Part shown: positions 1 to 8,392 of the stretch, one piece after another | How positions within the stretch are numbered: position 1 is the stretch's first letter | Layout: each line of letters opens with the position of its first letter | From: Paenibacillus sp. BSR1-1 | GTDB lineage: Bacteria; Bacillota; Bacilli; Bacillales; Cytobacillaceae | DNA: 64,000 bases | Direction of reading: 5' to 3' | Assembly (NCBI RefSeq): GCF_030403775.1 | Contig: NZ_JAQMWQ010000006.1 | Span: forward strand, 186,001-250,000 | The notes under the pieces: model-generated | Told to the model about the DNA's origin: nothing | The model's database searches: none | What the model saw: only the letters and a program-made list of their open reading frames with translations | Position numbers and translations under genes: made by a program

Positions 1-150
1 TTCTCATTAGTTACCATGTCTTTTTATGGACCTTCCTTCCTGTCATTTAACCAATTTAAAAATTTATAATATTAAAATAATATTTACATAGATTATAACA
101 CGTATGTGTTTGTAATATAAGATGTCAGAAAATTAAAGATTTAGATAAAT

Positions 151-159
151 TTCGACAAA
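151..159. promoter_or_regulatory. Spo0A-box-like sequence
   Basis: TTCGACAAA is the reverse complement of TTTGTCGAA, the core of the 0A box bound by phosphorylated Spo0A in Bacillus. It lies in the upstream region of a possible minus-strand gene beyond the left edge. A nine-base match is expected by chance now and then; the same nine bases recur at 49938-49946 and 60607-60615. Confidence 0.25.
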
Positions 160-209
160 ACTCTTACTTTTGGCATCGTCCGATGTTTTGATAATAAGGT
201 TCGAATGAC

Positions 210-223
210 TGTAAACGGTTACA
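210..223. promoter_or_regulatory. cre-like palindrome (CcpA site candidate)
   Basis: TGTAAACGGTTACA fits the catabolite-responsive element consensus TGWNANCGNTNWCA at every defined position and is almost fully palindromic. It could control a minus-strand gene that starts at or beyond the left edge. If so, its place upstream of the possible -10 near 95 would suit activation rather than roadblock repression. Confidence 0.45.
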
Positions 224-406
224 AAATAAACAATCTAAGAAAAAGATAGAAATACATGTCGATTTAATTTGTGTTATTTTATTTCGTTAATTTTGTCCTT
301 TTCCAATACTTCGGAGAGCGAATTATTATTTTGGCAGAATATCTAATGCGAAATTTGTAATTTTTCAAGACAATTTTTTATGAATTGATTGTCTGTGCTA
401 TCTGGC

Positions 407-539
407 CTGTTGATTTCCTCTCCGGGCACTCGCTTTCCGCGGGGAGGTCCTTGAGCCTCCTCGGCGCTTTGGCGCCTGCGGGGTCTCAAGTGACCTCTAT
501 GTCCCGCAGGAGTCGGGTGCCCTCCGCTCCAATCAACTG
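407..539 (-). repeat. 133-bp repeat element, copy 1 (inverted)
   Basis: This is one of three copies, each exactly 133 bp from the outer CTGTTGATT to the closing AATCAACAG. The ends form a 9-bp terminal inverted repeat with one mismatch in this copy. The interior is GC-rich, unlike its surroundings, and holds conserved blocks such as GACTCCTGCGGGA, GAGACCCC, GAGGAGGC and CCGCGGAAAGCGA. Compared with the copies at 767 and 14389 it is inverted and the most diverged. Open frames running through it are by-products of its GC content. Confidence 0.85.
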
Positions 540-561
540 GGAGGTAGAACATACAAAGTTT

Positions 562-608
562 TTGCAACACACTTTTTCTTACCTGGCTAAATGCGTTGCA
601 ACTTTTTT
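562..608 (+). terminator. weak terminator-like hairpin
   Basis: TTGCAAC (562-568) and GTTGCAA (595-601) can pair around a long loop and are followed by CTTTTTTG. The loop is large and no plus-strand gene precedes it, so a real terminator is uncertain. Confidence 0.2.
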
Positions 609-675
609 GTACTTTAGGTAGGCATAGTCAGTAAGGCCTATTCGTTTACTTTTATTTTTCTCCTTAACCGGCAGT

Positions 676-728
676 AGCGAAGTCTTGCAGTTTTTCCAAT
701 CTGCAAAGCTTCGCTCAATTTTTTTCTT
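676..728 (+). terminator. terminator-like hairpin without an upstream gene
   Basis: AGCGAAG..TTGCAG (676-690) pairs with CTGCAA..CTTCGCT (701-715) across a 2x2 internal loop, followed by CAATTTTTTTTC. This is the form of an intrinsic terminator for plus-strand transcription, yet no plus-strand gene lies upstream in the window. It may end a small untranslated RNA or be a relic. Confidence 0.4.
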
Positions 729-766
729 TCAAAATTTATAAAGCACTTTTCTCATTGAAAAACACT

Positions 767-899
767 CTGTTGATTGGAGTGGAAGGCGCGAAGACTCCTG
801 CGGGAGTACGGGGCAGGGGAGACCCCGCAGGAGCGAAGCGACGAGGAGGCTTCCCGGCACGCCCGCGGAAAGCGAAGCGCCTGGAGCGCAAATCAACAG
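767..899 (+). repeat. 133-bp repeat element, copy 2
   Basis: This copy is 133 bp with intact 9-bp terminal inverted repeats CTGTTGATT / AATCAACAG and the same GC-rich interior blocks as the copy at 14389. It lies in inverted orientation to copy 1, 227 bp away. No transposase is encoded, so this is a non-autonomous MITE-like or REP-like unit. Confidence 0.85.
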
Positions 900-954
900 A
901 CCAGTTTAAAAACCCTTATTATTAAAGATATTATTAAAGTATAAATGAAATAAA

Positions 955-981
955 AGGCTGCCGAAAATTTTTCGACAGCCT
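955..981 (-). terminator. terminator of the lipoprotein deacetylase gene
   Basis: AGGCTGCCGAAAA and TTTTCGACAGCCT form a 13-bp stem with one G-T pair. Read on the minus strand it is followed by TTTTATTT and lies 19 bp beyond the stop codon of the gene at 1001. Confidence 0.8.
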
Positions 982-1000
982 GGGGAAGCTATCCAGCTTC

Positions 1001-2146
1001 CTATTTTGGTGCAACTAATGCAGCGAATTGGTTAATCGTTGTAGAGTAAGAGATGCGAACGCGGTGCATGACCAACATTTCATCTGGTGCACCCTTTTCA
1101 ATAAATTGCCCTGGTTTTGTGGTAGTGGCAAATTGATAATATTTCTTCGTTTCCGCTACAACTTGATCATTAAAATGTCCATAGGGATAAGCGATGGCAA
1201 TGACGGGTTTGCCCGTGATTTGTTCTATTTTTTCCTTTGATGTGTTAAGCTCTTCCTCATAATTTGTAACTTTCGGAAGGTCTGCATGGGACATCGTATG
1301 GGATTGAATAGAGAATATACCTGAATTCACCATTTCCTTTATATCTGCGGAGGATAATCGGTAATCCCCGCTGTCGATATAGCCGGCGATGACATATTCC
1401 GTGGCAGAAGGCTGGAACGTGTCGTCTTTCAATTCTTGTAGGATATGAAAAGCATTTAAATTGTTTTTCATGCCATCATCGAAAGTAACAAGTATCGGTT
1501 TATTTACCTTATTAATTTCATCCCAGCGTTCGAAGGTGAGAAGGGTGTAGCCGTTATCCTTTAAATAGCGCATTTGAGCTTCGAAATTAGTTGGAGTGAC
1601 GAATAACTCTTTTAGTCCTTCACCTTTATATTCATCAATCGCGTGATACATCAGAATTGGTACATATTGTTGAAACGTTAAGGACGATTTTGCCAGCAGC
1701 TCCTCAGTTCCATCAGGGAGAATGCCATATGCCTCTATCTGATACTCGCCGCGCTTTCCCGAAAATTCCTTGGTATTAAATAAATACGAAAAATTAGTTT
1801 CTTTTTGATTTGAAATAAAGGATTTCATACTCGCAGGACCGTCGGCTGTACGCCAAATATGGTAGTTTATCTCTGATACTTCTACTGTTCTATCTATTGT
1901 GGATATCATAGCATTTGCAGATTCATAGGCGAAGGGGCTGACTGAGATGCCAGCATTTGGCTGGAAGACTGTCATTTTGTTCACTTCTGGCTGATTAGAC
2001 TTGGGTTCTTTAGTCTTAGGTTCTTTTGATATCTCTGTATGTTTAACTAGTTTTTCTGCTTTGTGCATCTTTGCGTCTGCCTTTGATAGGCTGCAGCCTG
2101 AAAGCACTAAAGTGGAAAAAAGGGCAATCTTAAGCAGCTTGTACAT
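1001..2146 (-). CDS. lipoprotein polysaccharide deacetylase (CE4 family)
   Basis: This is probably a membrane-anchored carbohydrate esterase that removes N-acetyl groups from cell-wall or other extracellular polysaccharide. The N-terminus has a lipoprotein signal with lipobox LSGC (Cys18) and a charged linker. Residues about 62-157 resemble a GBS-Bsp-like accessory domain. The NodB/CE4 domain follows, with TFDDG (221-225; catalytic Asp and a metal Asp), the metal motif SHTMSH (282-287) and AYPYG (319-323). An ATG three codons upstream (2155) abuts the AAGG of the ribosome site, so I chose the ATG at 2146, which has good spacing. The gene stands alone with its own terminator. The family call is firm; the polymer it acts on is not shown. 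Confidence 0.9.
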   Translation of the reverse strand: MYKLLKIALFSTLVLSGCSLSKADAKMHKAEKLVKHTEISKEPKTKEPKSNQPEVNKMTVFQPNAGISVSPFAYESANAMISTIDRTVEVSEINYHIWRTADGPASMKSFISNQKETNFSYLFNTKEFSGKRGEYQIEAYGILPDGTEELLAKSSLTFQQYVPILMYHAIDEYKGEGLKELFVTPTNFEAQMRYLKDNGYTLLTFERWDEINKVNKPILVTFDDGMKNNLNAFHILQELKDDTFQPSATEYVIAGYIDSGDYRLSSADIKEMVNSGIFSIQSHTMSHADLPKVTNYEEELNTSKEKIEQITGKPVIAIAYPYGHFNDQVVAETKKYYQFATTTKPGQFIEKGAPDEMLVMHRVRISYSTTINQFAALVAPK

Positions 2147-2215
2147 ATTAACCATCCTTGTAAAATAGTAATCTCGAAAAGTATCATACCATTTACGGAT
2201 GGGGAAGAAAAGACT

Positions 2216-2488
2216 CTAAGATTTTACACCTATTAATATGAAACTGACACCTAGGAAAATCCATAACATCTTTAGATACGATATTTTTTCAACAATGCTC
2301 AAAGTACCGATTGTTGTCGTTAAAATCAAAATGAGAGGTCCGACTAATGCAAGCGAACTATTAACAATAAGTGCTTTTTCAACGGAATTAAACTTGATCA
2401 TTAAAATGGCAGCGCTTATCTCAATGCATCCTGAGATAATTCTTAACAATGCCATGCCCAGTACGGCTTTTTCAATAAAGGTAAACAT
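2216..2488 (-). CDS. yqhV: YqhV-like small membrane protein (DUF2619)
   Basis: This 90-residue protein has about three hydrophobic segments (roughly 8-30, 40-62 and 70-88). It resembles B. subtilis YqhV in length and in the pattern of a conserved SGCIEISAA stretch, a central VNSSLALVGP and a C-terminal GV segment. The molecular role of the family is unknown. The start has AGGAGG seven bases upstream. It lies between the deacetylase and the TauE-type transporter gene, all on the minus strand, but a terminator at 2581 separates it from the latter, so it is probably transcribed from its own promoter. Confidence 0.8.
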   Translation of the reverse strand: MFTFIEKAVLGMALLRIISGCIEISAAILMIKFNSVEKALIVNSSLALVGPLILILTTTIGTLSIVEKISYLKMLWIFLGVSFILIGVKS

Positions 2489-2580
2489 GAAATCCTCCTG
2501 TATCTATCCATTTCTAACAAATTATATGTTTATTTTTCTGATAAAAGGACATGTTTTTAGATGGGAAGAGAAGGAAATGG

Positions 2581-2610
2581 AAAAAACACGGTAATTTCTC
2601 CGTGTTTTTT
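2581..2610 (-). terminator. terminator of the TauE/SafE gene
   Basis: AAAAAACACGG and CCGTGTTTTTT flank an 8-base loop, just beyond the stop at 2621 on the minus strand. It is symmetric, with T-runs usable in both directions. Confidence 0.8.
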
Positions 2611-2620
2611 TGTCTCAAGG

Positions 2621-3385
2621 TCAAATTAGTTTAAACCCACTGATTAATATGATTACGGCCATAATCGTCCGAAGCGGTTTTGCCGGGAATTTGGCTGATA
2701 AGGTGCTGCCTAAAATGACACCTGGTATCGAACCCAGCAGAAGGTTAAACATTAGAAGATAATCGACATTGCCTATGCCTGCATGCATAATTCCTGCTGC
2801 TGTGACTAATAAAAAGGCATGCGCGATATCCGTTCCGACTAGTTCAGAGGGTCTCATTTTATAAAGGTACAGCATGGCTAAAGCGAATAATGATCCTGAG
2901 CCAATGGAAGTCAGCCCGACGATAAATCCTAAAATAACACCAATACCAATGGTTAAAAACCTTTTGTCACGAATAGGTTTCATTTGAAATGAATTGAATT
3001 CAAATCTATCCTTTGCAAAGGTTTTTAAGAGTGTGGTTATGGCTACTAATATTAAAACATATCCGAGTGCATGTTTAATCACCAGCTCTTGATTGTGAAA
3101 AAAAGAATCAAAAAGATGAAGGATTGAAACAGCGGCGATGGCGCTAGGAATACTGCCTATAGCCAAGTATTTCACAAGCTGGAGGTTAATCGTCTTTTGC
3201 CTCCAATGCTGGATCGAACCGAACAGTTTGGTAATGGAATTATATACAAGATCGGTTCCTACAGCAATGGCCGGATTTATACCTAACAGGATTAATACAG
3301 GTGTCAGTAACGCGGCACCTCCAACACCGGTCAGGCCCACCAAAAATCCAATTAAAAGACCCATTACAATGATACCAATACTCAT
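2621..3385 (-). CDS. TauE/SafE family anion exporter
   Basis: This is a polytopic membrane protein of 254 residues with about eight hydrophobic segments and the internal duplication typical of TauE/SafE (DUF81). Glycine-rich GFLVGLTGVGG near the N-terminus matches a related GFIVGLTSIGSGS in the second half. The family exports sulfite, sulfoacetate and similar organosulfonates. Its neighbours make sulfite and probably sulfolactate, so export of one of these is a fair inference. A GTG nine bases upstream (3394) overlaps the GGGGTG ribosome site, so the ATG at 3385 is the better start. Confidence 0.85.
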   Translation of the reverse strand: MSIGIIVMGLLIGFLVGLTGVGGAALLTPVLILLGINPAIAVGTDLVYNSITKLFGSIQHWRQKTINLQLVKYLAIGSIPSAIAAVSILHLFDSFFHNQELVIKHALGYVLILVAITTLLKTFAKDRFEFNSFQMKPIRDKRFLTIGIGVILGFIVGLTSIGSGSLFALAMLYLYKMRPSELVGTDIAHAFLLVTAAGIMHAGIGNVDYLLMFNLLLGSIPGVILGSTLSAKFPAKPLRTIMAVIILISGFKLI

Positions 3386-3468
3386 TAGGCACACCCCGAA
3401 TTTATCTATAACAAGATGAATTTACACCTTTAAAATATGAAATGGTTAAATGTCCTGTTAATAAAAAA

Positions 3469-3504
3469 AGAGGCGACTCAAAGTTTTCATTTTGAGTCAC
3501 CTCT
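3469..3504 (-). terminator. terminator of the MFS operon
   Basis: A 14-bp stem (3469-3482 with 3491-3504, one G-T pair) overlaps the stop codon of the small gene at 3503. On the minus strand it is followed by TTTTTTTAT. Confidence 0.8.
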
Positions 3505-3784
3505 AATTTTCTTCTTCGTCATTCAGTTTTATTTTTTTACATCCAACATATAAGCAGGTGAAAATATCTAGACTTGGTTTTGCTTTCGTTAATCCTTTTA
3601 AATAAGGAGTCACTAAATCTTTAAAATCTGCACCAACCCCTTCTTCTTCCAATATCCCGTAAACGAACAGCTTTTTTTCATCAAACAGAAAGGCGACATT
3701 GCCAACCGCCTTGTTTTTTGAATCTACGACATTTAGGACCTGAAATTCAGGTGTAATCACCTCTGGTGAAAAATAAATTTGCAA
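3503..3784 (-). CDS. small unknown protein behind the MFS gene
   Basis: I do not recognise this protein of about 94 residues. It looks soluble and compact, with no membrane segment or lipobox, two cysteines near the C-terminus (residues about 80-85) and an acidic tail. Its start is unclear: the ATG at 3793 touches the AAAGGG ribosome site, while a TTG at 3784 has ideal spacing, so I chose TTG. A longer frame to 3862 would run 65 bp into the MFS gene and is unlikely. It follows the MFS gene by a few bases and shares its terminator, so the two are probably cotranscribed. Confidence 0.6.
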   Translation of the reverse strand: MQIYFSPEVITPEFQVLNVVDSKNKAVGNVAFLFDEKKLFVYGILEEEGVGADFKDLVTPYLKGLTKAKPSLDIFTCLYVGCKKIKLNDEEEN

Positions 3785-3797
3785 GCAGATCATCCCT

Positions 3798-5042
3798 TTA
3801 TGTAAACTGTAATTTTTCAAACAATGTATCGCTATTTTCTGCAGGTTCTTTTTTCGAGACATGAATTAGAATGAGGCAAAGAAGGCCGCAAAGCAATGTT
3901 AATCCTGCAGTTGTCAAAAACATCCCTGTACGTGACCACTCCATTAATTTACTAAAAATTGGCGGACCGATGGCTACTCCTAAAAAACGGACCGATCCAT
4001 ATAGAGAAGTAACGAAGCCTCTCCGGTCAGCTGGTACAGACCCTGTAATAAAGCTATTTATGCATGGGAGAACAAGTCCTGTCCCAATACTGCTTATTAC
4101 AAGAACTGCAAAAAAAGGAACTAATTTATGAAATAATATCAAGGTAGAAAAAGACGCAGTCATTAGTAGCAACCCCAAAATAATTAACGATTTCATTAAT
4201 TTCATCTTTTTCCCTATTTTACTTCCAGTTATATAAGAGGTGGTGGTCATAAATAAAAGGGGAATGGCTAGGATACCTCCTTTTAATAAACCATCAATAT
4301 GATGATCCTTTTCAAGAATATCGGAAATATAGAACAAAATTCCAAAAAGCGCAAATAGGCAGGTTGCCCCAGTAAAATAGGCGGCAAATAACCAACGCCC
4401 CTCTGTTTTAAATACGGAAATCAACCCTTTAATATATTTTCCAACTGGCGGCGGTTCTTTTTCCTTTTTCTTCTCCTTGATAAAAAAGATCGTTAATAGT
4501 ACAGAGATAAGGCAAAAAATCGGAAAGGCAAAAAATACGGCATACCAGAACAGAAGTGCTAATAATGAACCAATAATTGGACTAATGACCTTACCGAAGC
4601 CATTTGATGCCTCTACTAATCCTAAAACCTTGCTTTGTTCTCCGCCTTTAAATAAATCCCCAGTTAAGGCCATAGCAATTGGCGCTGTTCCAGCGGCGCC
4701 TATACCCTGCATGATTCTTCCAGCAAGTATCCACATATAAGAATTGGAAAACCATGCGGCTGCAGCCCCTGCTAAAAAACCGCCGCTTCCATATAAAATG
4801 AGCGCGGGTATGATTACAGCCTTCCTTGAAAAACGATCTGATAAGTAACCCAAAACAGGAATAGAGATTGCAGCTGCAAACGAAAATACAGAAATAATCA
4901 AACTAATCTTAAATTGAGAAACGTCAAGCTCTGCCTTCATTTTTGGAAGAATCGGGATTAGCATCGAGTTTCCCAGAACAAGAATCAGTGGAATGGAACC
5001 GATGGCGAGAATCGTTAAGCCTTTATGTTTTTGCTTCGGCAC
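3798..5042 (-). CDS. MFS transporter, drug/metabolite efflux type (YitG-like position)
   Basis: This 414-residue major facilitator has about 12 membrane segments. The loop motif [10 protein letters not shown] between segments 2 and 3 is the classic MFS signature A, and a second-half equivalent is weak. It resembles proton-driven efflux pumps of the DHA1 kind. The start is GTG at 5042 with AGGGGTG eight bases upstream. It is divergent from the sulfolactate-type operon. In B. subtilis an MFS gene (yitG) lies in the matching cluster, so export of a sulfonate or of a related metabolite is possible but unproven. Confidence 0.85.
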   Translation of the reverse strand: MPKQKHKGLTILAIGSIPLILVLGNSMLIPILPKMKAELDVSQFKISLIISVFSFAAAISIPVLGYLSDRFSRKAVIIPALILYGSGGFLAGAAAAWFSNSYMWILAGRIMQGIGAAGTAPIAMALTGDLFKGGEQSKVLGLVEASNGFGKVISPIIGSLLALLFWYAVFFAFPIFCLISVLLTIFFIKEKKKEKEPPPVGKYIKGLISVFKTEGRWLFAAYFTGATCLFALFGILFYISDILEKDHHIDGLLKGGILAIPLLFMTTTSYITGSKIGKKMKLMKSLIILGLLLMTASFSTLILFHKLVPFFAVLVISSIGTGLVLPCINSFITGSVPADRRGFVTSLYGSVRFLGVAIGPPIFSKLMEWSRTGMFLTTAGLTLLCGLLCLILIHVSKKEPAENSDTLFEKLQFT

Positions 5043-5205
5043 TAAGTGTACACCCCTGACAATAATGATTAGCTATTATATTGTTTGATGCGAGGCTTTC
5101 GATTATTCAGGCAAATGCCTATTTTATAAGGAATGGGCCCATTATTTACACATTCACCCAATTTCCGAATAATCTATTTTAGAAAAATTGAGGAGGCGCA
5201 TCCTT

Positions 5206-5973
5206 ATGGGTTTTTTAACCTTGCCAAAAAGGACTTCCGGAACAAGGACCTACGGATTGACTTCAGTTGTCGATTTCGGAACTCCAATTGGTGAATTAAA
5301 AAATATTTTAGCTGATTACAGCCCATACATTGATATTGCTAAAATTGGAATCGGGTCTGCATTAGTTACACCTAACATAAAGGAAAAGATAGAGCTGTAT
5401 AAGCAATTTAATATTATTCCTTATTGCGGCGGCACTTTATTTGAAAAATGCTATTACCACAATAAAATCTCAGAGTATCAATCATATTTACATGATTTAG
5501 GTGTGAACTGGGTCGAAATTTCAAATGGGACCATAGATATTCCAATAGCAGAACGCCTCTATCTTATTTCTCTTTTTAAACAGGATTTTCATGTGATTTC
5601 AGAGGTAGGTTCAAAGGATTGCCATAAAGAAATGCCAGTCTCTGAGTGGAGAAAGGAAATGCAGCTTTTGCTAGAAGCCGGCTGTGATTATGTGATTACA
5701 GAGGGAAGAGATTCAGGAACATCGGGTATATATAAACAATGCGGAAACATAAAATCCGATTTAATTCAGGAATTACTAAGAGATATTGATCATAATAAAA
5801 TTATTTTTGAGGCGCCTTCTGCTAAACACCAAATGTACTTTATAAATGAAATCGGACCGAACGTTAATTTAGGAAATGTAAAATTAACGGATGTACTAGT
5901 TCTAGAAGCCCAGCGTTGCGGCCTTAGAAGTGAAACCTTTTTTTTGGAGGAACATGAATGCAACTTACCTTAA
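5206..5973 (+). CDS. phosphosulfolactate synthase (ComA family)
   Basis: The enzyme would join sulfite to phosphoenolpyruvate, giving (2R)-phospho-3-sulfolactate. The protein has 255 residues, close to the usual length, and has the TIM-barrel pattern of ComA, with VVDFGTP near the N-terminus, KIGIGSA, YCGGTLFE, VEISNGTI and ITEGRDSGTSGIY. A TTG at 5188 precedes the AGGAGG ribosome site (5191-5196), so the ATG at 5206 is the start. It is the first gene of a five-gene operon that also supplies sulfite. ComA homologues in Bacillus serve 3-sulfolactate synthesis during sporulation. I could not identify a sporulation-sigma promoter in the divergent gap. Confidence 0.88.
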   Translation: MGFLTLPKRTSGTRTYGLTSVVDFGTPIGELKNILADYSPYIDIAKIGIGSALVTPNIKEKIELYKQFNIIPYCGGTLFEKCYYHNKISEYQSYLHDLGVNWVEISNGTIDIPIAERLYLISLFKQDFHVISEVGSKDCHKEMPVSEWRKEMQLLLEAGCDYVITEGRDSGTSGIYKQCGNIKSDLIQELLRDIDHNKIIFEAPSAKHQMYFINEIGPNVNLGNVKLTDVLVLEAQRCGLRSETFFLEEHECNLP

Positions 5974-6485
5974 TCAGACATCTTCCAACAGAATGGAATA
6001 AAAAGACTTGGCTTCAAGGACGTCAGGATATTGAAATTTCAGAAATTACAGAGGCCGTAAACAAAGAGATTACTGAGAATCAATTGCTACTCGAAAAACT
6101 ATCCCCATTTACTCATGTTTTAGCCAGTTCCTTAAGGCGCACTCATCAAACAGCAAGGCTTTATGGATATAAATACGAAATAGAAAGTTTGTTGGACGAA
6201 TTAGATTTTGGAGCATATGAAGGTGTGCCAAAGACTGACATGATAAATGAATTCGGTGAAAAGTGGAGGCAATCCCCAAAGGAAATTGTTTTAGGTGAAA
6301 GTATTGAAAATTTAGAGAAAAGAATTGTATTGTTTTTAGAAAAATATCGAAAATCCTCTAATATTCTAGCATTTGGCCATGGTTCTTGGATCAGGGCGGC
6401 AATTTCCTATAATCAATATGGTCATGTAAACAATATGAATAAAATCACCATCGAAAACAATGAATGTATTACCGTTACATTTTGA
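5958..6485 (+). CDS. histidine phosphatase family protein (candidate phosphosulfolactate phosphatase)
   Basis: This 175-residue protein belongs to the phosphoglycerate-mutase-like histidine phosphatases. It shows LIRHLPTEWN at residues 5-14 (phospho-acceptor His8; Leu where RHG has Gly), SSLRRTHQTA (57-66), the acid-region DELDFGAYEG (80-89) and the second catalytic histidine in FGHGSW (His141). It overlaps the ComA-like gene by 16 bp with GGAGG seven bases upstream, so translation is coupled. The known pathway needs a 2-phosphosulfolactate phosphatase (ComB), and no ComB-type gene is in the operon. I infer that this protein does the ComB step. General housekeeping phosphatase activity is the alternative. 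Confidence 0.85.
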   Translation: MQLTLIRHLPTEWNKKTWLQGRQDIEISEITEAVNKEITENQLLLEKLSPFTHVLASSLRRTHQTARLYGYKYEIESLLDELDFGAYEGVPKTDMINEFGEKWRQSPKEIVLGESIENLEKRIVLFLEKYRKSSNILAFGHGSWIRAAISYNQYGHVNNMNKITIENNECITVTF

Positions 6486-6500
6486 ATGGGAGGAGAGGAT

Positions 6501-7211
6501 TTGCCTGAAATGTTGACATATGAAAATTGGGATAAACGAAAAGAGGCAGAGATTCTGGAAAAGCATCCAGACTTTTTAGACGTTTTAAAATGGGCGTACC
6601 AGGAATATGGGGATGAAATTGTTTATGCCTGCAGCTTTGGAGCCGAGGGGATCGTATTAGTTGATTTAATCCATAAGGTTAAGAAAAACGCCAAAATTAT
6701 TTTCCTTGATACCGGACTGCATTTTTCCGAGACTTACGAATTAATAGAAAAAGTTAAAGAGCGTTATCCAACATTACAAATTAAATTGAAAAAACCCATT
6801 ATGACACTCAGCCAGCAGGAGAAATGGTATGGTGAAGAACTTTGGAACCATAACCCCAATCTTTGCTGCCATATGAGGAAAGTTGTTCCCCTAAGAGATG
6901 CCCTAAATGATGTGAAAGCATGGATTTCTGGTTTACGAAGAGAGCAATCCCCAACAAGAAGCCACACGAACTATATTAATAGAGATGAAAAATTCAATAA
7001 AATAAAAATTTGCCCCCTTATTCATTGGACTTGGGACGATATCATGACCTATATCCACTTAAACAAGCTCCCCTATAATCCATTGCATGATAAAGGTTAT
7101 CCAAGTATAGGCTGTGCCACATGTACAAAAGCAATCAAGAATACAGCTGACAGCCGATCAGGCCGCTGGTCGGATCATGCAAAAACAGAATGCGGACTTC
7201 ATCAAGAATAG
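6501..7211 (+). CDS. cysH: APS/PAPS reductase (CysH family)
   Basis: The enzyme reduces adenylyl sulfate (or PAPS) to sulfite with thioredoxin. With the TTG start it has 236 residues. It shows the ATP-pyrophosphatase-like YACSFGAEG, the iron-sulfur cysteines Cys122-Cys123 and Cys205-x2-Cys208, and the C-terminal ECGLH with catalytic Cys231. The cysteine pairs indicate a 4Fe-4S cluster, typical of APS-using enzymes such as B. subtilis CysH and YitB. The ATG at 6486 lies inside the ribosome site. TTG 6501 has the best spacing, and ATG 6510 matches the homologues' MLTY start; either is possible. It follows the phosphatase directly and overlaps the end of no gene. Confidence 0.92.
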   Translation: MPEMLTYENWDKRKEAEILEKHPDFLDVLKWAYQEYGDEIVYACSFGAEGIVLVDLIHKVKKNAKIIFLDTGLHFSETYELIEKVKERYPTLQIKLKKPIMTLSQQEKWYGEELWNHNPNLCCHMRKVVPLRDALNDVKAWISGLRREQSPTRSHTNYINRDEKFNKIKICPLIHWTWDDIMTYIHLNKLPYNPLHDKGYPSIGCATCTKAIKNTADSRSGRWSDHAKTECGLHQE

Positions 7212-7231
7212 AGGTTTTGGGAGGAAGAAAT

Positions 7232-8380
7232 GTGAGTGAAAGTGTGCCCCATGGCGGTAAATTAATCGATCGTATAGATTATAATTACCCGATCGATTTA
7301 TCGCTTAACCATATAGAACTGGACAAATTAGAATTAAGTGATTTGGAATTAATCGCAAACGGAGCTTATAGTCCGCTCGAAGGTTTTATGGGAAAAGCGG
7401 ATTATGACACAGTTGTGAAAAATATGAGATTGTCAAATGGATTGCCTTGGTCTATTCCGATTACACTGGCCATTAACAAAAAGAAGGCAATGGATATAAA
7501 AGCTGGAGATACGATCAATTTAGTTCATGATGGTACGATCTATGGTGTGATGAGTATTGAGGAAATCTTTATACCGGATAAAAAATTAGAGGCTGAATTG
7601 GTTTACCGGACAACGGAAATAAACCACCCAGGTGTAAAAAAACTATTTGAGAGAGCAGAAATTTATGTCGGAGGTCCTATTACCCTTATTAAACGGCCGC
7701 AAAATTTATTGTTTACAACCTACTATCTAGACCCTTTTCAAACAAGGCTGAAATTTCAAGATTTAGGCTGGAAGACGATAGTAGGATTCCAAACACGAAA
7801 TCCTGTTCACCGGGCACATGAATATATCCAAAAAACCGCATTGGAGACTGTCGATGGACTCTTCCTAAACCCCCTAGTCGGGGAGACAAAGGCGGATGAT
7901 ATCCCAAGTGAAATTCGAATGAAAAGCTATCAAGTGCTCCTAGAAAACTATTACCCACAAGATAGGGTGTTTTTATCTGTATTCCCAGCTTCCATGCGTT
8001 ATGCCGGACCAAGAGAAGCTATTTTCCATGCACTGGTCAGGAAGAATTTTGGCTGTACCCATTTTATCGTAGGAAGAGATCATGCAGGTGTAGGAAATTA
8101 TTATGGAACCTATGATTCGCAGAAAATCTTCAGCCACTTTTCTGAAGATGAATTAGGAATTAAACCGCTCTTTTTTGAACATAGTTTTTACTGCAAAAAA
8201 TGCGAAAATATGGCCTCGGAAAAAACGTGTCCTCATGACAGACAATATCATGTTATTTTATCAGGTACAAAGGTTAGAGGGATGCTGAAAAACGGAGAAC
8301 AGCCCCCCAAGGAATTCAGCCGCCCTGAGGTGGTAGAAATACTGATTCAAGGGATGAAGGAAGTTTATACCAAAAACTAA
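7232..8380 (+). CDS. sat: sulfate adenylyltransferase (ATP sulfurylase)
   Basis: It makes APS from sulfate and ATP. The protein has 382 residues with the N-terminal PUA-like region ([18 protein letters not shown]), ATP-binding [10 protein letters not shown] at 187-196 and GRDHAG further on. A cysteine-rich CKKCENM..CPHD patch near the C-terminus is also seen in Bacillus and archaeal single-domain enzymes. The start is GTG at 7232 behind GGGAGG; the upstream ATG at 7190 lies inside cysH. No APS kinase domain is fused. The gene is fourth in the operon and feeds CysH with APS. Confidence 0.95.
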   Translation: MSESVPHGGKLIDRIDYNYPIDLSLNHIELDKLELSDLELIANGAYSPLEGFMGKADYDTVVKNMRLSNGLPWSIPITLAINKKKAMDIKAGDTINLVHDGTIYGVMSIEEIFIPDKKLEAELVYRTTEINHPGVKKLFERAEIYVGGPITLIKRPQNLLFTTYYLDPFQTRLKFQDLGWKTIVGFQTRNPVHRAHEYIQKTALETVDGLFLNPLVGETKADDIPSEIRMKSYQVLLENYYPQDRVFLSVFPASMRYAGPREAIFHALVRKNFGCTHFIVGRDHAGVGNYYGTYDSQKIFSHFSEDELGIKPLFFEHSFYCKKCENMASEKTCPHDRQYHVILSGTKVRGMLKNGEQPPKEFSRPEVVEILIQGMKEVYTKN

Positions 8381-8392
8381 AGGGTGTATTAA

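Larger units (their letters stand above)
1..400. other. AT-rich intergenic DNA at the left edge
   Basis: No convincing gene lies here. A gene on the minus strand may begin at the extreme edge: an ATG reads from 17 leftwards with purine-rich GGAAGG sequence upstream, but only a few codons are inside the window. Reading leftwards there is an extended -10-like TGTTATAAT around 92-100. A 14-base palindrome and a Spo0A-box-like sequence further right are listed separately. Together they would suit the control region of a gene just outside the window. Confidence 0.3.

Noticed and set aside
343..621. Open frames on both strands within the first repeat copy
   Set aside because: They run through the GC-rich 133-bp element and its flanks, with Arg/Pro-rich translations, no ribosome site and no family resemblance; the same type of frame appears in every copy.
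3785..3862. Longer form of the small gene at 3503, overlapping the MFS gene by 65 bp
   Set aside because: The added N-terminal residues come from the MFS coding sequence in another frame and no ribosome site precedes them.
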